NCBI GenBank assembly: GCA_018267705.1
Contig: JAFDXX010000013.1
Span: forward strand, 55,932 to 119,931
Direction: 5' to 3'
Source of the DNA: Bacteroidota bacterium
GTDB lineage: Bacteria; Bacteroidota; Bacteroidia; Chitinophagales; Chitinophagaceae
Length of the DNA stretch: 64,000 nt
The notes below the pieces were generated by a model. The model saw only the letters and a list, made by a program, of their open reading frames with translations, made no database searches and had not been told where the DNA came from. Shown here in pieces: positions 1-8,775 of this stretch (positions within the stretch are counted from its first letter, which is position 1; each line of letters opens with the position of its first letter). The translations under genes were made by a program, and so were the position numbers.

Positions 1-668
1 AGAACGGACAAGAAATTATTTGGATGAAAGGTGGCCGTGGTGGTTTAGGTAATCAACATTTTGCAACACCAACTAACCAAGTTCCCGAACATGCCCAACC
101 CGGCGAACCTGGTATTGAAGGTTGGAAACAATTAGAGCTAAAAGTGTTGGCAGATGTAGGTTTGGTAGGTTTTCCCAATGCAGGAAAATCAACTTTATTA
201 AGTGTTATAACTGCAGCAAAACCCAAAATTGCCAATTATGCTTTTACTACTTTAACTCCGCAATTGGGCATGGTTGAGTATAGAGACGGGAAAAGTTTTT
301 GCATTGCCGATTTACCCGGAATTATTGAAGGAGCTGCAGAAGGAAAAGGGTTAGGACATCGGTTTTTAAGGCATATTGAAAGAAACAGTTGCTTATTATT
401 TTTAATTCCGGCAGATAGCGAAAATCATAAAAAAGAATTTGAAATTTTATTGAATGAACTGAAAGAATATAACGAAGAAATGTTGCAAAAAGATTTTATA
501 ATAGCCATAAGCAAAAGCGATATGTTAGATGATGAATTGAAAAAAGAAATTAGTAAAGAATTACCCCAAAATATTCCACATTATTTTATTTCATCACTAA
601 CCAATAAAGGGCTTACCGAATTAAAAGATGCTCTGTGGAGTTTATTGAACAAACCTGCTGCTTTATAG
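1..668 (+). CDS. obg: GTPase Obg/CgtA, 5'-truncated by the window edge
   Basis: This is the 3' portion of the ribosome-assembly GTPase Obg. The reading frame is open from the first bases, so the gene starts outside the window. The visible Met at base 24 lies inside the glycine-rich Obg fold ([10 protein letters not shown], then HFATPTNQ) and is not the start. Counting from that Met, the G1 loop GFPNAGKS is at about 49-56, the switch segment YAFTTLTP at 72-79 and G3 DLPG at 96-99. The G4 position reads SKSD (about 163-166) instead of the canonical NKxD. The protein ends soon after the G domain and has no C-terminal OCT extension. The Obg family binds GTP and associates with the 50S subunit. 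Identity is certain; only the N-terminus is missing. Confidence 0.96.
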   Translation, partial: NGQEIIWMKGGRGGLGNQHFATPTNQVPEHAQPGEPGIEGWKQLELKVLADVGLVGFPNAGKSTLLSVITAAKPKIANYAFTTLTPQLGMVEYRDGKSFCIADLPGIIEGAAEGKGLGHRFLRHIERNSCLLFLIPADSENHKKEFEILLNELKEYNEEMLQKDFIIAISKSDMLDDELKKEISKELPQNIPHYFISSLTNKGLTELKDALWSLLNKPAAL

Positions 669-772
669 AAAACAACACCAAATATTTAGAAACTATCTTC
701 CAATTTTATATAAACGCATTCTTATTTTTTGTTAAAACATTTTTTTTTTACGGCTGTAACCACTCTAAACTT

Positions 773-780
773 TACTTTTG
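773..780 (+). promoter_or_regulatory. -7 box of the surA-like gene
   Basis: TACTTTTG matches the Bacteroidota -7 consensus TAnnTTTG and ends 20 nt before the ATG at 801. No good TTG/TTTG -33 element sits at the usual distance; only a T-run around 741-749 is present. Confidence 0.45.
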
Positions 781-800
781 AGCGGAACAATGAATTGATT

Positions 801-2165
801 ATGAAGAAAATAGGAGCATTAATTGTATTATTAAGTTTTAAATTATTAGCAACTGCTCAGGTAAAAAAAGTAGTAGCAGATAAAATTGTAGCCCAAGTTG
901 GCGATAAAATCATATTAAAATCTGATATTGATAATGCTGTAAATGATTATAAGCGACAAGGACAAGAACTTCCACCCAATGCAAAATGTGCTTTTATGCA
1001 AGGGCAATTAATTCAAAAAGCATTGGTATTACAAGCAGAAAAAGATTCGCTTCAAGTAAGTGACGATGAAATTGATGCACAATTAGATAACCAAATTCGC
1101 GGATTTATTCGAGAATACGGATCTAAAGAAATTTTAGAAGAAATTGCCGGTCAATCTGTTTATCAAATTAAAGAATCATTTAGGCAACCATTCAAAGAAA
1201 GATCATTAGCAGATCAAATGCGTAAAAAAATTGTTGAATCAATTAAAATAACACCTACCGAGGCAAGAATTTATTGGGATAAAATTCCGAAAGATAGTTT
1301 ACCATTTTACGAAACAGAATTAGAAATAAGTCAAATCATTTCTACTCCAAAATCAAATAAAGATGTTGATGAATATGTAATTAAACAATTATATGATTAT
1401 AAAAGACAAGTAGAAAATGGAGGAAAGAAGTTTGAACAATTGGCAAAAATGTATTCTGATGATAAAGGTACAGAAAGCCAAGGCGGTACTTTAGCTATTA
1501 ATAGAAATGATAAGGGTGTAATAGATGCGGCCTTTCTTGCTGCAGCTTTTCGTTTAAAAGAAGGGCAAATTTCTCCGGTAATAAAATCTGAATTTGGATA
1601 TCATATTATTTACATGGTAAGCCGTAGTGGAGATGATGCAGTTGTTAGGCATATTTTAAAAGTACCTCCGGTTACAGAGCATGAAGTGGCATTATCAATT
1701 GAAAAATTAGATAGTGTTCGTAATAAAATTTTAAAACATGAATTAACTTTTGGAGAAGCGGTAAAAAAATATAGTGATGATAAAAATGCCAGTTTTAATG
1801 GAGGGCAAATACAAGGAAGAGATGGCTCTACATACATTACCATTGATGCATTAGATAAAGACATGGTAAAAACAATTGAGCACATGAAAGCAGGCGATAT
1901 ATCAACACCACAAGTTTATACCGATGAACAACGAGGTAAAAAAATGGTTAGATTAGTTTATATAAAAACTAAAACAACTCCACATAGAGAAGATTTTAAA
2001 TTAGATTATAATAAAATTTCACAACGTGCTTTAGAAGAGAAAAAACAAAAATATTTAGAAGCATGGTTTAATGAACATTTGCCTGCTTATTATATAAGTA
2101 TCGATAAAGATTATGCAGGTTGCAGTATGCTTGCCAATTGGTTTAAATATGCTGCAAAAAATTAA
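801..2165 (+). CDS. surA: SurA-type periplasmic peptidyl-prolyl isomerase/chaperone
   Basis: This is a periplasmic folding factor for outer-membrane proteins. The ATG at 801 is preferred because it opens directly into a signal peptide (MKKIGALIVLLSFKLLATAQ); an upstream in-frame TTG at 729 would put 24 unlikely residues in front, and a -7 box lies between the two. The mature part begins with a SurA N-domain (VVADKIVAQVGDKIILKSDID). Two parvulin-like domains follow. The first has ELEISQII, then SDDKGTESQGG and FGYHIIYMV; the second begins VVRHILKVPP and contains SDDKNASFNGG. Length (454 aa) is normal for the family. The gene is monocistronic, ending in a strong terminator. The exact client set cannot be read from sequence. 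Confidence 0.9.
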   Translation: MKKIGALIVLLSFKLLATAQVKKVVADKIVAQVGDKIILKSDIDNAVNDYKRQGQELPPNAKCAFMQGQLIQKALVLQAEKDSLQVSDDEIDAQLDNQIRGFIREYGSKEILEEIAGQSVYQIKESFRQPFKERSLADQMRKKIVESIKITPTEARIYWDKIPKDSLPFYETELEISQIISTPKSNKDVDEYVIKQLYDYKRQVENGGKKFEQLAKMYSDDKGTESQGGTLAINRNDKGVIDAAFLAAAFRLKEGQISPVIKSEFGYHIIYMVSRSGDDAVVRHILKVPPVTEHEVALSIEKLDSVRNKILKHELTFGEAVKKYSDDKNASFNGGQIQGRDGSTYITIDALDKDMVKTIEHMKAGDISTPQVYTDEQRGKKMVRLVYIKTKTTPHREDFKLDYNKISQRALEEKKQKYLEAWFNEHLPAYYISIDKDYAGCSMLANWFKYAAKN

Positions 2166-2167
2166 TT

Positions 2168-2199
2168 AAAAAACCACCAACTTGTTGGTGGTTTTTTTA
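2168..2199. terminator. Bidirectional intrinsic terminator between surA and the M3 peptidase
   Basis: A perfect 10-bp stem (AACCACCAAC, loop TT, GTTGGTGGTT) is flanked by an A-run on the left and a T-run on the right. It can therefore stop transcription from both converging genes. Confidence 0.9.
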
Positions 2200-2216
2200 A
2201 TGTTTAAATTATTGAA

Positions 2217-3935
2217 TTATAATTTTTCCATTTCATCTCTTACAAATTCCATTAATGTTTTTATATAGTTGGGAGATAGGTTGAATTTTAAACCTGCGGC
2301 GGCATATAATTCAGGTAAAGTTTTTGTACCACCTAAACTTAATGCATTGATATAATTATTAATAGCAGTTTGTTTATTGTTTTTAAACTGCATCCATAAA
2401 CCAATAGCACCTAATTGTGCTATGCCGTATTCAATATAATAAAATGGAACTTCAAACAAATGTAATTGGCGTTGCCAACTTATTTTTCTAAACTCTTCCA
2501 ACCCTGTAAAATCAATAGTTTTTACAGAAAACTCAGTTGTAATTTCTAACCATTTTGTTGTTCTTTCTTCAACTGAATGTGTTGGGTTTTCATATACCCA
2601 ATGTTGAAATTTATCAATAATTGCAATCCAAGGAAAAATAGTAATTACTCTTTCTAATTGATGTTCTTTAGCACGTTTTAAATCATCTTCTTTATCAAAA
2701 AAACTTTGCCAATATTCCATACTAAATAATTCCATTGCCATGCTTGCTACTTCTGCAATTTCCATAGGATATTCTTTAAATGCACTTAGCTCTAAATTGT
2801 GTGATAAGAAGGAGTGAATAGCATGACCGCCCTCGTGTACCATTGTTGTAACATCATCCATTTGCCCTGCTGCATTCATAAAAATAAAAGGAGCACCACT
2901 TTCTGCTAAAGGACAATTATAACCGCCGGGAGCTTTTCCTTTTCTGCTCTCTAAATCAAAATGTTGTAATTCATCCATCTTTTTTAAACAGGCTGCAAAA
3001 AACGGATTGAGTTGCTCAAAACATATTTCAGATTTTTTTAATAAATCTTTTCCTGTAGTAAATGGTTTTAAAGGTTCAACACCTAAAGGCTCTGCTTCGG
3101 TATCCCAAGGTTTTAATGTATCTAAATTTAATTTTTGTTTTTTTTGTTGATAGATTTTTTCAACCAAAGGCAATACATGTAATTTAACGGCTTCATGAAA
3201 GTTGAAACAATCTTCTTTACTGTAATCAAACCTTCCCATTTCAACAAACTTATAATCTCTATAATTTTCAAACCCTGCATTTATTGCAATTTGATGGCGT
3301 TTTGCAATTAATTGAGAATATAAATTATGCATGGCATCTTTATCTTCCAATCTTCTTGTAAATATTTTTTTATATACATCTTCCCGTAAACTTCTATTGT
3401 GATTATGTAAAAATTTACTTGCTTGTTGTAAAGTATATTCTTGATTGTTTACTTCAACCGTCATTTTTCCGGCAATAGATCCGTATTGTTGTTGCATTAC
3501 TGATAGCTCTGCTTGCAATGGAATATTTTCTTCTCTGAATAAATCAATATTCTTTTTTACAGAACGTAAATATGTAAAAAATTTTTCTTGTGGAAGTTGT
3601 TGTGTGAAAGAAGAATTTATTAATTTTTTATTTAATATATCAACATAGGGTAGTACTTTAGGTTGAATTTCCATCATAAAAAAAGTAAAAGATTCTTCTA
3701 AAGATTTATCGGTTGTATCGCAAGTCATTTTTATTTGTCGCCAGCAAGCATCTTCACTTACTACCGCTTCAACCTCACTAATATCTTTTAACCAAACATG
3801 TAAATCATCAACAGAATTTATTTCTCTTTCAACCAAATTTTTAAAATAAGGTTCTAATGTTTCCCAAGTTGTTACTGTAAAATTTTTGGGAAGAAAATTG
3901 CGAGGTAATTTTTGAATATCGGCACTTAATTGCAT
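2217..3935 (-). CDS. M3 family oligoendopeptidase (PepF-like)
   Basis: This is a cytoplasmic zinc oligopeptidase of family M3 (thimet/oligoendopeptidase F group), which cleaves short peptides. The zinc motif HEGGH (residues 367-371) sits in TMVHEGGHAIHSFLSH, and the third ligand Glu lies downstream in the helix around YPMEIAEVASMAMELFS. The N-terminal half is the long helical PepF-type domain. There is no signal peptide. Length (572 aa) is normal for the family. The ATG at 3935 follows a -7-like box (TATCTTCG) by about 17 nt. It is transcribed alone, convergent with surA. The family assignment is secure, the natural substrates are unknown. Confidence 0.92.
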   Translation of the reverse strand: MQLSADIQKLPRNFLPKNFTVTTWETLEPYFKNLVEREINSVDDLHVWLKDISEVEAVVSEDACWRQIKMTCDTTDKSLEESFTFFMMEIQPKVLPYVDILNKKLINSSFTQQLPQEKFFTYLRSVKKNIDLFREENIPLQAELSVMQQQYGSIAGKMTVEVNNQEYTLQQASKFLHNHNRSLREDVYKKIFTRRLEDKDAMHNLYSQLIAKRHQIAINAGFENYRDYKFVEMGRFDYSKEDCFNFHEAVKLHVLPLVEKIYQQKKQKLNLDTLKPWDTEAEPLGVEPLKPFTTGKDLLKKSEICFEQLNPFFAACLKKMDELQHFDLESRKGKAPGGYNCPLAESGAPFIFMNAAGQMDDVTTMVHEGGHAIHSFLSHNLELSAFKEYPMEIAEVASMAMELFSMEYWQSFFDKEDDLKRAKEHQLERVITIFPWIAIIDKFQHWVYENPTHSVEERTTKWLEITTEFSVKTIDFTGLEEFRKISWQRQLHLFEVPFYYIEYGIAQLGAIGLWMQFKNNKQTAINNYINALSLGGTKTLPELYAAAGLKFNLSPNYIKTLMEFVRDEMEKL

Positions 3936-3952
3936 AATAAAATTTTGAGTGG

Positions 3953-3960
3953 CGAAGATA
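3953..3960 (-). promoter_or_regulatory. -7 box of the M3 peptidase gene
   Basis: On the minus strand it reads TATCTTCG, a TAnnTTCG variant of the phylum's -7 element, 17 nt before the ATG. No convincing -33 element was found. Confidence 0.35.
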
Positions 3961-4092
3961 AAGAACCAATTATAATTATTAAGCCGGAATGATTGTTAAT
4001 TACCGTTTGAACTGAGCAATAAAGCGTTATAAATTCTTTGTCTTTTTGAAGAATAAGAAGAGTATTTAAAAATTTTAAAATTATTTTTTATG

Positions 4093-5136
4093 CTAAAAGC
4101 GAATCAATTCTTTGCAAATATTTTTTGTAATTGCAGGGCCTTCGTAAATAAAACCTGTCCATACTTGCACTAAAACAGCACCTGCATTTAATTTTTCTTT
4201 TGCATCTGCTCCGGTAAAAATACCACCACTTGCTACAATAGGAATTGTGTTTTGTAGTTGCGTATGCAAATATTGCAAAACCTCTGTACTTCTTTGCTGT
4301 AAAGGTTTTCCGCTTAAACCACCTGTTTGATTTGTAAGAGTTAAATTTTGTGTTTTAAGCTGCTCACGTGAAATGGTTGTATTTGTTGCAACCAACCCGT
4401 TTAATTTTGTTTCTTGTGCTAAAGCAACAATATCATCTAATTGATTGTTGCTTAAATCGGGTGCAATTTTTAATAATATTGGTTTTTTATTTTTTTTTCC
4501 AAAATTTATTTCTTGTAATTCTCCAATAATTTTTTTCAATGCATCTTTTTCTTGTAATGCCCGTAAGCCGGGTGTATTGGGGCTGCTTACATTTACTACA
4601 TAATAATCAACCACATCAAATAATTCATTAAAACATATTATATAATCTTTCCATGCATCTTCATTTGCAGTTATTTTGTTTTTACCAATGTTTCCGCCAA
4701 TAATTATGGATGATTGATGATTGTTGGTTGACCATTTTTCTAATCTTTTTCTGATTATTTCTACTCCATCATTATTAAAACCCATTCGGTTAATGAGTGC
4801 TTTGTCTTTTGGCAAACGAAATAATCTTGGTTTATCATTTCCGTTTTGTGCTTTTGGCGTAACTGTTCCTATTTCTACAAAACCAAACCCTAAAGCATCT
4901 AATTCATTTAAATACAGAGCATTTTTATCAAACCCCGCACCCAAGCCAACAGGGTTTTTAAATGTTAATCCAAATATTTCTTTTTCTAATAAAGGATGCC
5001 GAAAAGTATAGGAAGATTGAATAATTTTTTTAATGAAAGGAATAGAGCAAGCTTTTTGTAAACTGTTCATGCTAAAATAATGTGCAACTTCAGGTTCAAG
5101 TGTAAAAAGCAAACTTCTTATCAATGAATATAACAT
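4093..5136 (-). CDS. pyrD: Dihydroorotate dehydrogenase (quinone), class 2
   Basis: PyrD oxidises dihydroorotate to orotate in pyrimidine synthesis and passes electrons to quinone at the inner membrane. It has the class 2 N-terminal helical segment (MLYSLIRSLLFTLEPEVAHYF) that docks on the membrane. The FMN/substrate motif is FKNPVGLGAGFDKNA, and the class 2 catalytic Ser is in NVSSPNTPGLR. A late glycine-rich phosphate-binding loop VASGGIFTGADA is also present. The start at 5136 is chosen over an ATG at 5157 because a -7 box (5141-5148) lies between them and would be inside the message otherwise. Length is 347 aa, as expected. It is divergent from the thiolase gene. Confidence 0.94.
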   Translation of the reverse strand: MLYSLIRSLLFTLEPEVAHYFSMNSLQKACSIPFIKKIIQSSYTFRHPLLEKEIFGLTFKNPVGLGAGFDKNALYLNELDALGFGFVEIGTVTPKAQNGNDKPRLFRLPKDKALINRMGFNNDGVEIIRKRLEKWSTNNHQSSIIIGGNIGKNKITANEDAWKDYIICFNELFDVVDYYVVNVSSPNTPGLRALQEKDALKKIIGELQEINFGKKNKKPILLKIAPDLSNNQLDDIVALAQETKLNGLVATNTTISREQLKTQNLTLTNQTGGLSGKPLQQRSTEVLQYLHTQLQNTIPIVASGGIFTGADAKEKLNAGAVLVQVWTGFIYEGPAITKNICKELIRF

Positions 5137-5140
5137 ACTG

Positions 5141-5148
5141 CAAAGATG
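5141..5148 (-). promoter_or_regulatory. -7 box abutting the pyrD start
   Basis: The minus strand reads CATCTTTG, 7 of 8 matches to TAnnTTTG, and ends only 4 nt before the ATG. This implies a leaderless message and decides the start codon. Confidence 0.5.
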
Positions 5149-5195
5149 CAAAAGCAATTTTTAAATAGGAGGTATTAATCTTACACCAAAATTAG

Positions 5196-5223
5196 TTGCA
5201 TAAACAACTTTTTTGTACATTTG
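5196..5223 (+). promoter_or_regulatory. Promoter of the thiolase gene
   Basis: TTG at 5196-5198, a 17-nt spacer and TACATTTG at 5216-5223 match the Bacteroidota -33/-7 pattern. The box ends 18 nt before the ATG. Confidence 0.65.
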
Positions 5224-5241
5224 GTTTAAAATTATTTTGCT

Positions 5242-6417
5242 ATGCAAGAAGCATACATTGTTGCAGGTTACAGAACTGCAGTTACCAAAAGTAAAAAAGG
5301 CGGTTTTAGATTTTATCGCCCGGATGATTTAGCGGTTGAAGTAATAAAAAATTTAACGGCAACCATTCCACAATTAGATAATAAAAGAATTGATGATGTA
5401 ATAGTTGGAAATGCTGTGCCCGAGGCAGAGCAAGGTTTACAAGTAGGTAGAATGATTGCTGCCAAAGCTTTGGGTATTGAAGTTCCGGGAATAACCATTA
5501 ATCGTTATTGTGCAAGCGGGCTTGAAAGTATTGCAATGGCAACTGCAAAAATTAGAACAGGTATGGCAGAATGTATTGTTGCCGGCGGAACAGAAAGTAT
5601 GAGTTTAGTACCAACTGCAGGATGGAAAACTGTTCCATCGTATGCTATTGCAAAAGATGAACCTGATTATTATTTAGGCATGGGTTTAACTGCAGAAGCA
5701 GTTGCCAAAGAATTTAATGTTACCCGCGAGGCTCAAGATGAATTTGCATACAACTCACATCGCAAAGCAGGCATTGCTATTAAAGAAGGATATTTTAAAA
5801 GTGGAATATTGCCGATAACTGTTGAAGAAACATATTTGAATGAAAAAGGTAAAAAAACAACACGCAATTATGTAGTTGATACCGATGAAGGCTTACGCAC
5901 AGATACAACAATTGAAGGGTTGGCAAAATTAAAACCTGCTTTTGCACAAGGAGGTTGTGTTACTGCAGGCAACAGCTCTCAAACTAGCGATGGAGCTGCA
6001 TTTGTAATTGTAATGAGTGAAAAAATGGTGAATGAATTAGGAGTAAAACCTATTGGCAGATTGGTAAATTGTGCAAGTGCCGGCGTACATCCTCGTATTA
6101 TGGGAGTTGGTCCAGTGGCGGCCGTACCCAAAGTTTTAAAGCAAGCCAATATGAGTTTAAATGATATTGATTTAATTGAATTGAATGAAGCTTTTGCATC
6201 TCAATCTTTAGCCGTAATACGTGAGTTAGGCTTGAACAATGAGATTGTAAATATTAATGGAGGAGCTATTGCATTAGGGCACCCTTTGGGTTGTACAGGT
6301 GCTAAACTAACCGTACAAATTTTAAACGATATGAAACGGTTGAATAAAAAATACGGAATGGTTACGGCTTGTGTTGGCGGCGGACAAGGTATTGCAGGTA
6401 TTATTGAAAATTTATAA
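5242..6417 (+). CDS. Thiolase (acetyl-CoA C-acyltransferase)
   Basis: This is a thiolase-family acyl-CoA acyltransferase. It either cleaves 3-ketoacyl-CoA in beta-oxidation or condenses two acetyl-CoA. The catalytic triad is complete: nucleophilic Cys90 in [11 protein letters not shown], His347 in [12 protein letters not shown], and Cys377 in TACVGGGQG. Length (391 aa) is normal. No beta-oxidation multi-enzyme gene (3-hydroxyacyl-CoA dehydrogenase, acyl-CoA dehydrogenase) sits beside it in the window, so degradative and biosynthetic roles cannot be separated here. In many Bacteroidota this type pairs with FadB-like genes elsewhere. It has its own promoter and is followed by a stand-alone usp gene. 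Confidence 0.9.
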   Translation: MQEAYIVAGYRTAVTKSKKGGFRFYRPDDLAVEVIKNLTATIPQLDNKRIDDVIVGNAVPEAEQGLQVGRMIAAKALGIEVPGITINRYCASGLESIAMATAKIRTGMAECIVAGGTESMSLVPTAGWKTVPSYAIAKDEPDYYLGMGLTAEAVAKEFNVTREAQDEFAYNSHRKAGIAIKEGYFKSGILPITVEETYLNEKGKKTTRNYVVDTDEGLRTDTTIEGLAKLKPAFAQGGCVTAGNSSQTSDGAAFVIVMSEKMVNELGVKPIGRLVNCASAGVHPRIMGVGPVAAVPKVLKQANMSLNDIDLIELNEAFASQSLAVIRELGLNNEIVNINGGAIALGHPLGCTGAKLTVQILNDMKRLNKKYGMVTACVGGGQGIAGIIENL

Positions 6418-6476
6418 TTATTGCACCAATGTATGTTTAATGATGTTGTTTGTTTAACGTATTAAAATAGTTTACT

Positions 6477-7316
6477 ATGAAAACAATATTATTACCTACC
6501 GATTTTTCTGATATTTCTATAAAAGCAGCCAAATATGCTTATGCTTTTGCAAAACAATATGGTATAAAAAAAATTATTTTATACCATACATATCAATTAC
6601 CTGCTATAAGCGGAGATCCTTTGGTTCCGGCTGTTCAGTTGTTTGATTATGAAATGTTCAATAACATACAAAAGAAAAATTTACAAAATTTTCACAAGCA
6701 AATATTAAATGAAGTTGATACTGAAGGAATTGATATAGAAGAGTTGTGTGAGATGAGTAATTTAACTTCTGATATTAACGAAATAATACAAACGCATACT
6801 ATAGATATAATTATTACAGGCACAAATAGTAACGATGAAGTAGAAGATTTTTTATTGGGGAATAACACTTTAAGTATAGCAAAAAATTCTAAAATTCCGG
6901 TAGTAATTATTTCTCCTAATACTACATTTAAAACAATAAAAAGTATAGTGCTGGCTTGCGATTTTAAGAAATCACTTACAGAAAATACAGTTAAACATAT
7001 TATTAATTTTTCACAAATAACTAAAGCAAAATTAAATATGTTACATATAAGCCCTGAAGGAGAAATCTATTCAACCCAAATGTTTCAAGAAACAAAAGTA
7101 TTAGGTAATTTATTTACCGATTTGCAACCTGAATTTTATTTTTCAGAAGATAATGATTTTATGAAAGGGATAAATGATTTTGCTATTGAAAAAGAAGTAG
7201 ATATGATTATTGCTACTTCTAAAAAACACAGCTTGTTTGAAAAACTATTTAAAAGAAGCCATTTAAAACAATTGGTATTTCATACCCACACTCCGCTAAT
7301 GATTATAAATGATTAG
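6477..7316 (+). CDS. Universal stress protein with two tandem Usp domains
   Basis: This is a cytoplasmic UspA-fold protein. Domain 1 is about residues 1-145 (starting MKTILLPTDFSDISIKAAKYA) and domain 2 about 155-279 (KSIVLACDFKKS). The end of domain 1 has the region that in ATP-binding Usps carries G-x2-G-x9-G, here TGTNSNDEVEDFLLGNN, only a partial match. Domain 2 ends with the typical IIATSKKHS and TPLMIIND strands. The specific function is unknown; Usp proteins generally respond to growth arrest or redox/energy stress. It converges with the Ig-like lipoprotein gene, with one base between the stop codons and no visible terminator. Confidence 0.85.
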   Translation: MKTILLPTDFSDISIKAAKYAYAFAKQYGIKKIILYHTYQLPAISGDPLVPAVQLFDYEMFNNIQKKNLQNFHKQILNEVDTEGIDIEELCEMSNLTSDINEIIQTHTIDIIITGTNSNDEVEDFLLGNNTLSIAKNSKIPVVIISPNTTFKTIKSIVLACDFKKSLTENTVKHIINFSQITKAKLNMLHISPEGEIYSTQMFQETKVLGNLFTDLQPEFYFSEDNDFMKGINDFAIEKEVDMIIATSKKHSLFEKLFKRSHLKQLVFHTHTPLMIIND

Positions 7317-7317
7317 T

Positions 7318-8718
7318 TTATAAATTAATAGTTATTTCGTTTTCCCAATTGGCTTTTATTGCAATTTTTTTAGGTATTTGTTGTACAATTTCGGGTTGTA
7401 GTTTTAATTTGTAATTGCCTGCATCCCAAATACCATTACCGTTTGCATCAAATAAAATTCTTAATTCATACTCACCGGGCTTCATTAATTTTTTACTAAA
7501 CTCATTTTTAGTAATGGCAGCTGCTTCTACAACTTTATCTTGTTGCACAAATTGTAATACAGGTTTTTTAGTTACATCTAAATTTATAAAATGTAATTGT
7601 AGTGAGCCATAATCACTTTCTTTTTTTGTAACAAATTTTAATGTATCAGATTTTAGCAATGAAATATTATTGGTATCTGCTACAGCATCTTTAGCTATAA
7701 TTAAACGAAAATATTTTTCTTCTTTCCATTTATAATGAATAGAAATTTTTGAATTAGTTGAATCTATATCTAAAGTATAACCTGTAATTTTTTTATAAGC
7801 AGTATCTGTTAATTCAATTTTTGAGCTATCAATTTTTTTAAGTTTTCTGTTAAAATTTAATTGAAGAGGGCTAATTAAATCTTGATAGCCACTTTCTAAT
7901 GTTGTTGTAAAACGCAAACGATTATTATCGGTGGTTTTATTTGTTTTAGTAGCAAGCGTGGTTGTACTTTGTTTCTCTGCTTTTTTTGTTTGATGATAAG
8001 CATATAATAGTTCTTGTTTTGTAGAATCTGAAATTTCAATAGTATGATTTAAAAATGCAAATAGTTTAGTACTATCATTATATTTTTTATCATATCCGTT
8101 TTCTACAACAAAAACATTAAATGTGCCTTTTGGTAAATGTTGAAATGAAAATTTTCCTTTGCTATCAACTCTTGTGTAATAACGTGGGTTTGTTTTAACA
8201 ACGGCCGTATCGCTTAAATTATTGTAAAGCATTACAATTAAAGTGCTGTCTGTTTTTCCGGTTTCGGCTAATAATATTTTTCCACTAAAAGTGTTATTAT
8301 CAATTATGTTTCCGGTTGAAAAAACGTAAGAAAAATTTTTAGTAATATTTCCTTCGTTAATATCTCTTATTGCATTACCAAAGTTTATGGTATATGTTGT
8401 ATTGGGTTCTAAAGAATCTCTTAGTTTAACGGTTACATTTTTTAATTTATAATCAATAAGAGGTGTGTGTTTAGGAACGGGAGAAACAATTACTTGTTGT
8501 TGTGCATCTTTCACTTCTACATATTCATTAAAAGTTAAAGTGATTTTGTTGGTTGTAATATTGGTTGCAGAATCTTTTGGTAATGCATTAATTAAAACGG
8601 GCGGAATAGTATCTTTTGGGCCACCACCCGGAGGAATAATATTAGCACAACCAACATTGTAAATACTAATAATTATTGTAATAGAAGTTATAGTAAAAAA
8701 TAATAATATCTTTTTCAT
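7318..8718 (-). CDS. Ig-like domain lipoprotein
   Basis: This is a probable outer-membrane or periplasmic lipoprotein. The signal peptide is followed by a lipobox (residues around 20-25, ending NVGC) and then a characteristic IIPPGGGPKDTIPPVL stretch. That is the start of an SbsA-type Ig-like domain (Big_5 family) with TFNEYVEVKDA and TYTINFGNAIRDINEGN. A central prealbumin-like segment (KGKFSFQHLPKGTFNVFVVEN) follows, then a second Ig-like region. The C-terminus has LRILFDANGNGIWDAGNY, common in this Bacteroidota family. No enzyme motif is visible, and the function is unknown. Its own -7 box is at 8741-8748. Confidence 0.8.
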   Translation of the reverse strand: MKKILLFFTITSITIIISIYNVGCANIIPPGGGPKDTIPPVLINALPKDSATNITTNKITLTFNEYVEVKDAQQQVIVSPVPKHTPLIDYKLKNVTVKLRDSLEPNTTYTINFGNAIRDINEGNITKNFSYVFSTGNIIDNNTFSGKILLAETGKTDSTLIVMLYNNLSDTAVVKTNPRYYTRVDSKGKFSFQHLPKGTFNVFVVENGYDKKYNDSTKLFAFLNHTIEISDSTKQELLYAYHQTKKAEKQSTTTLATKTNKTTDNNRLRFTTTLESGYQDLISPLQLNFNRKLKKIDSSKIELTDTAYKKITGYTLDIDSTNSKISIHYKWKEEKYFRLIIAKDAVADTNNISLLKSDTLKFVTKKESDYGSLQLHFINLDVTKKPVLQFVQQDKVVEAAAITKNEFSKKLMKPGEYELRILFDANGNGIWDAGNYKLKLQPEIVQQIPKKIAIKANWENEITINL

Positions 8719-8740
8719 TTAAATGCACATTCAATATTTG

Positions 8741-8748
8741 CAAACATA
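8741..8748 (-). promoter_or_regulatory. -7 box of the Ig-like lipoprotein gene
   Basis: The minus strand reads TATGTTTG, a full TAnnTTTG match, 22 nt before the ATG. A TTG lies 16 nt upstream of it. Confidence 0.5.
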
Positions 8749-8775
8749 ACTTTATTAATCTTTACAAGTTGTTAA

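Noticed and set aside
729..800. Longer TTG start of the SurA-like gene
   Set aside because: It would precede the signal peptide with 24 residues, and a -7 box lies in between.
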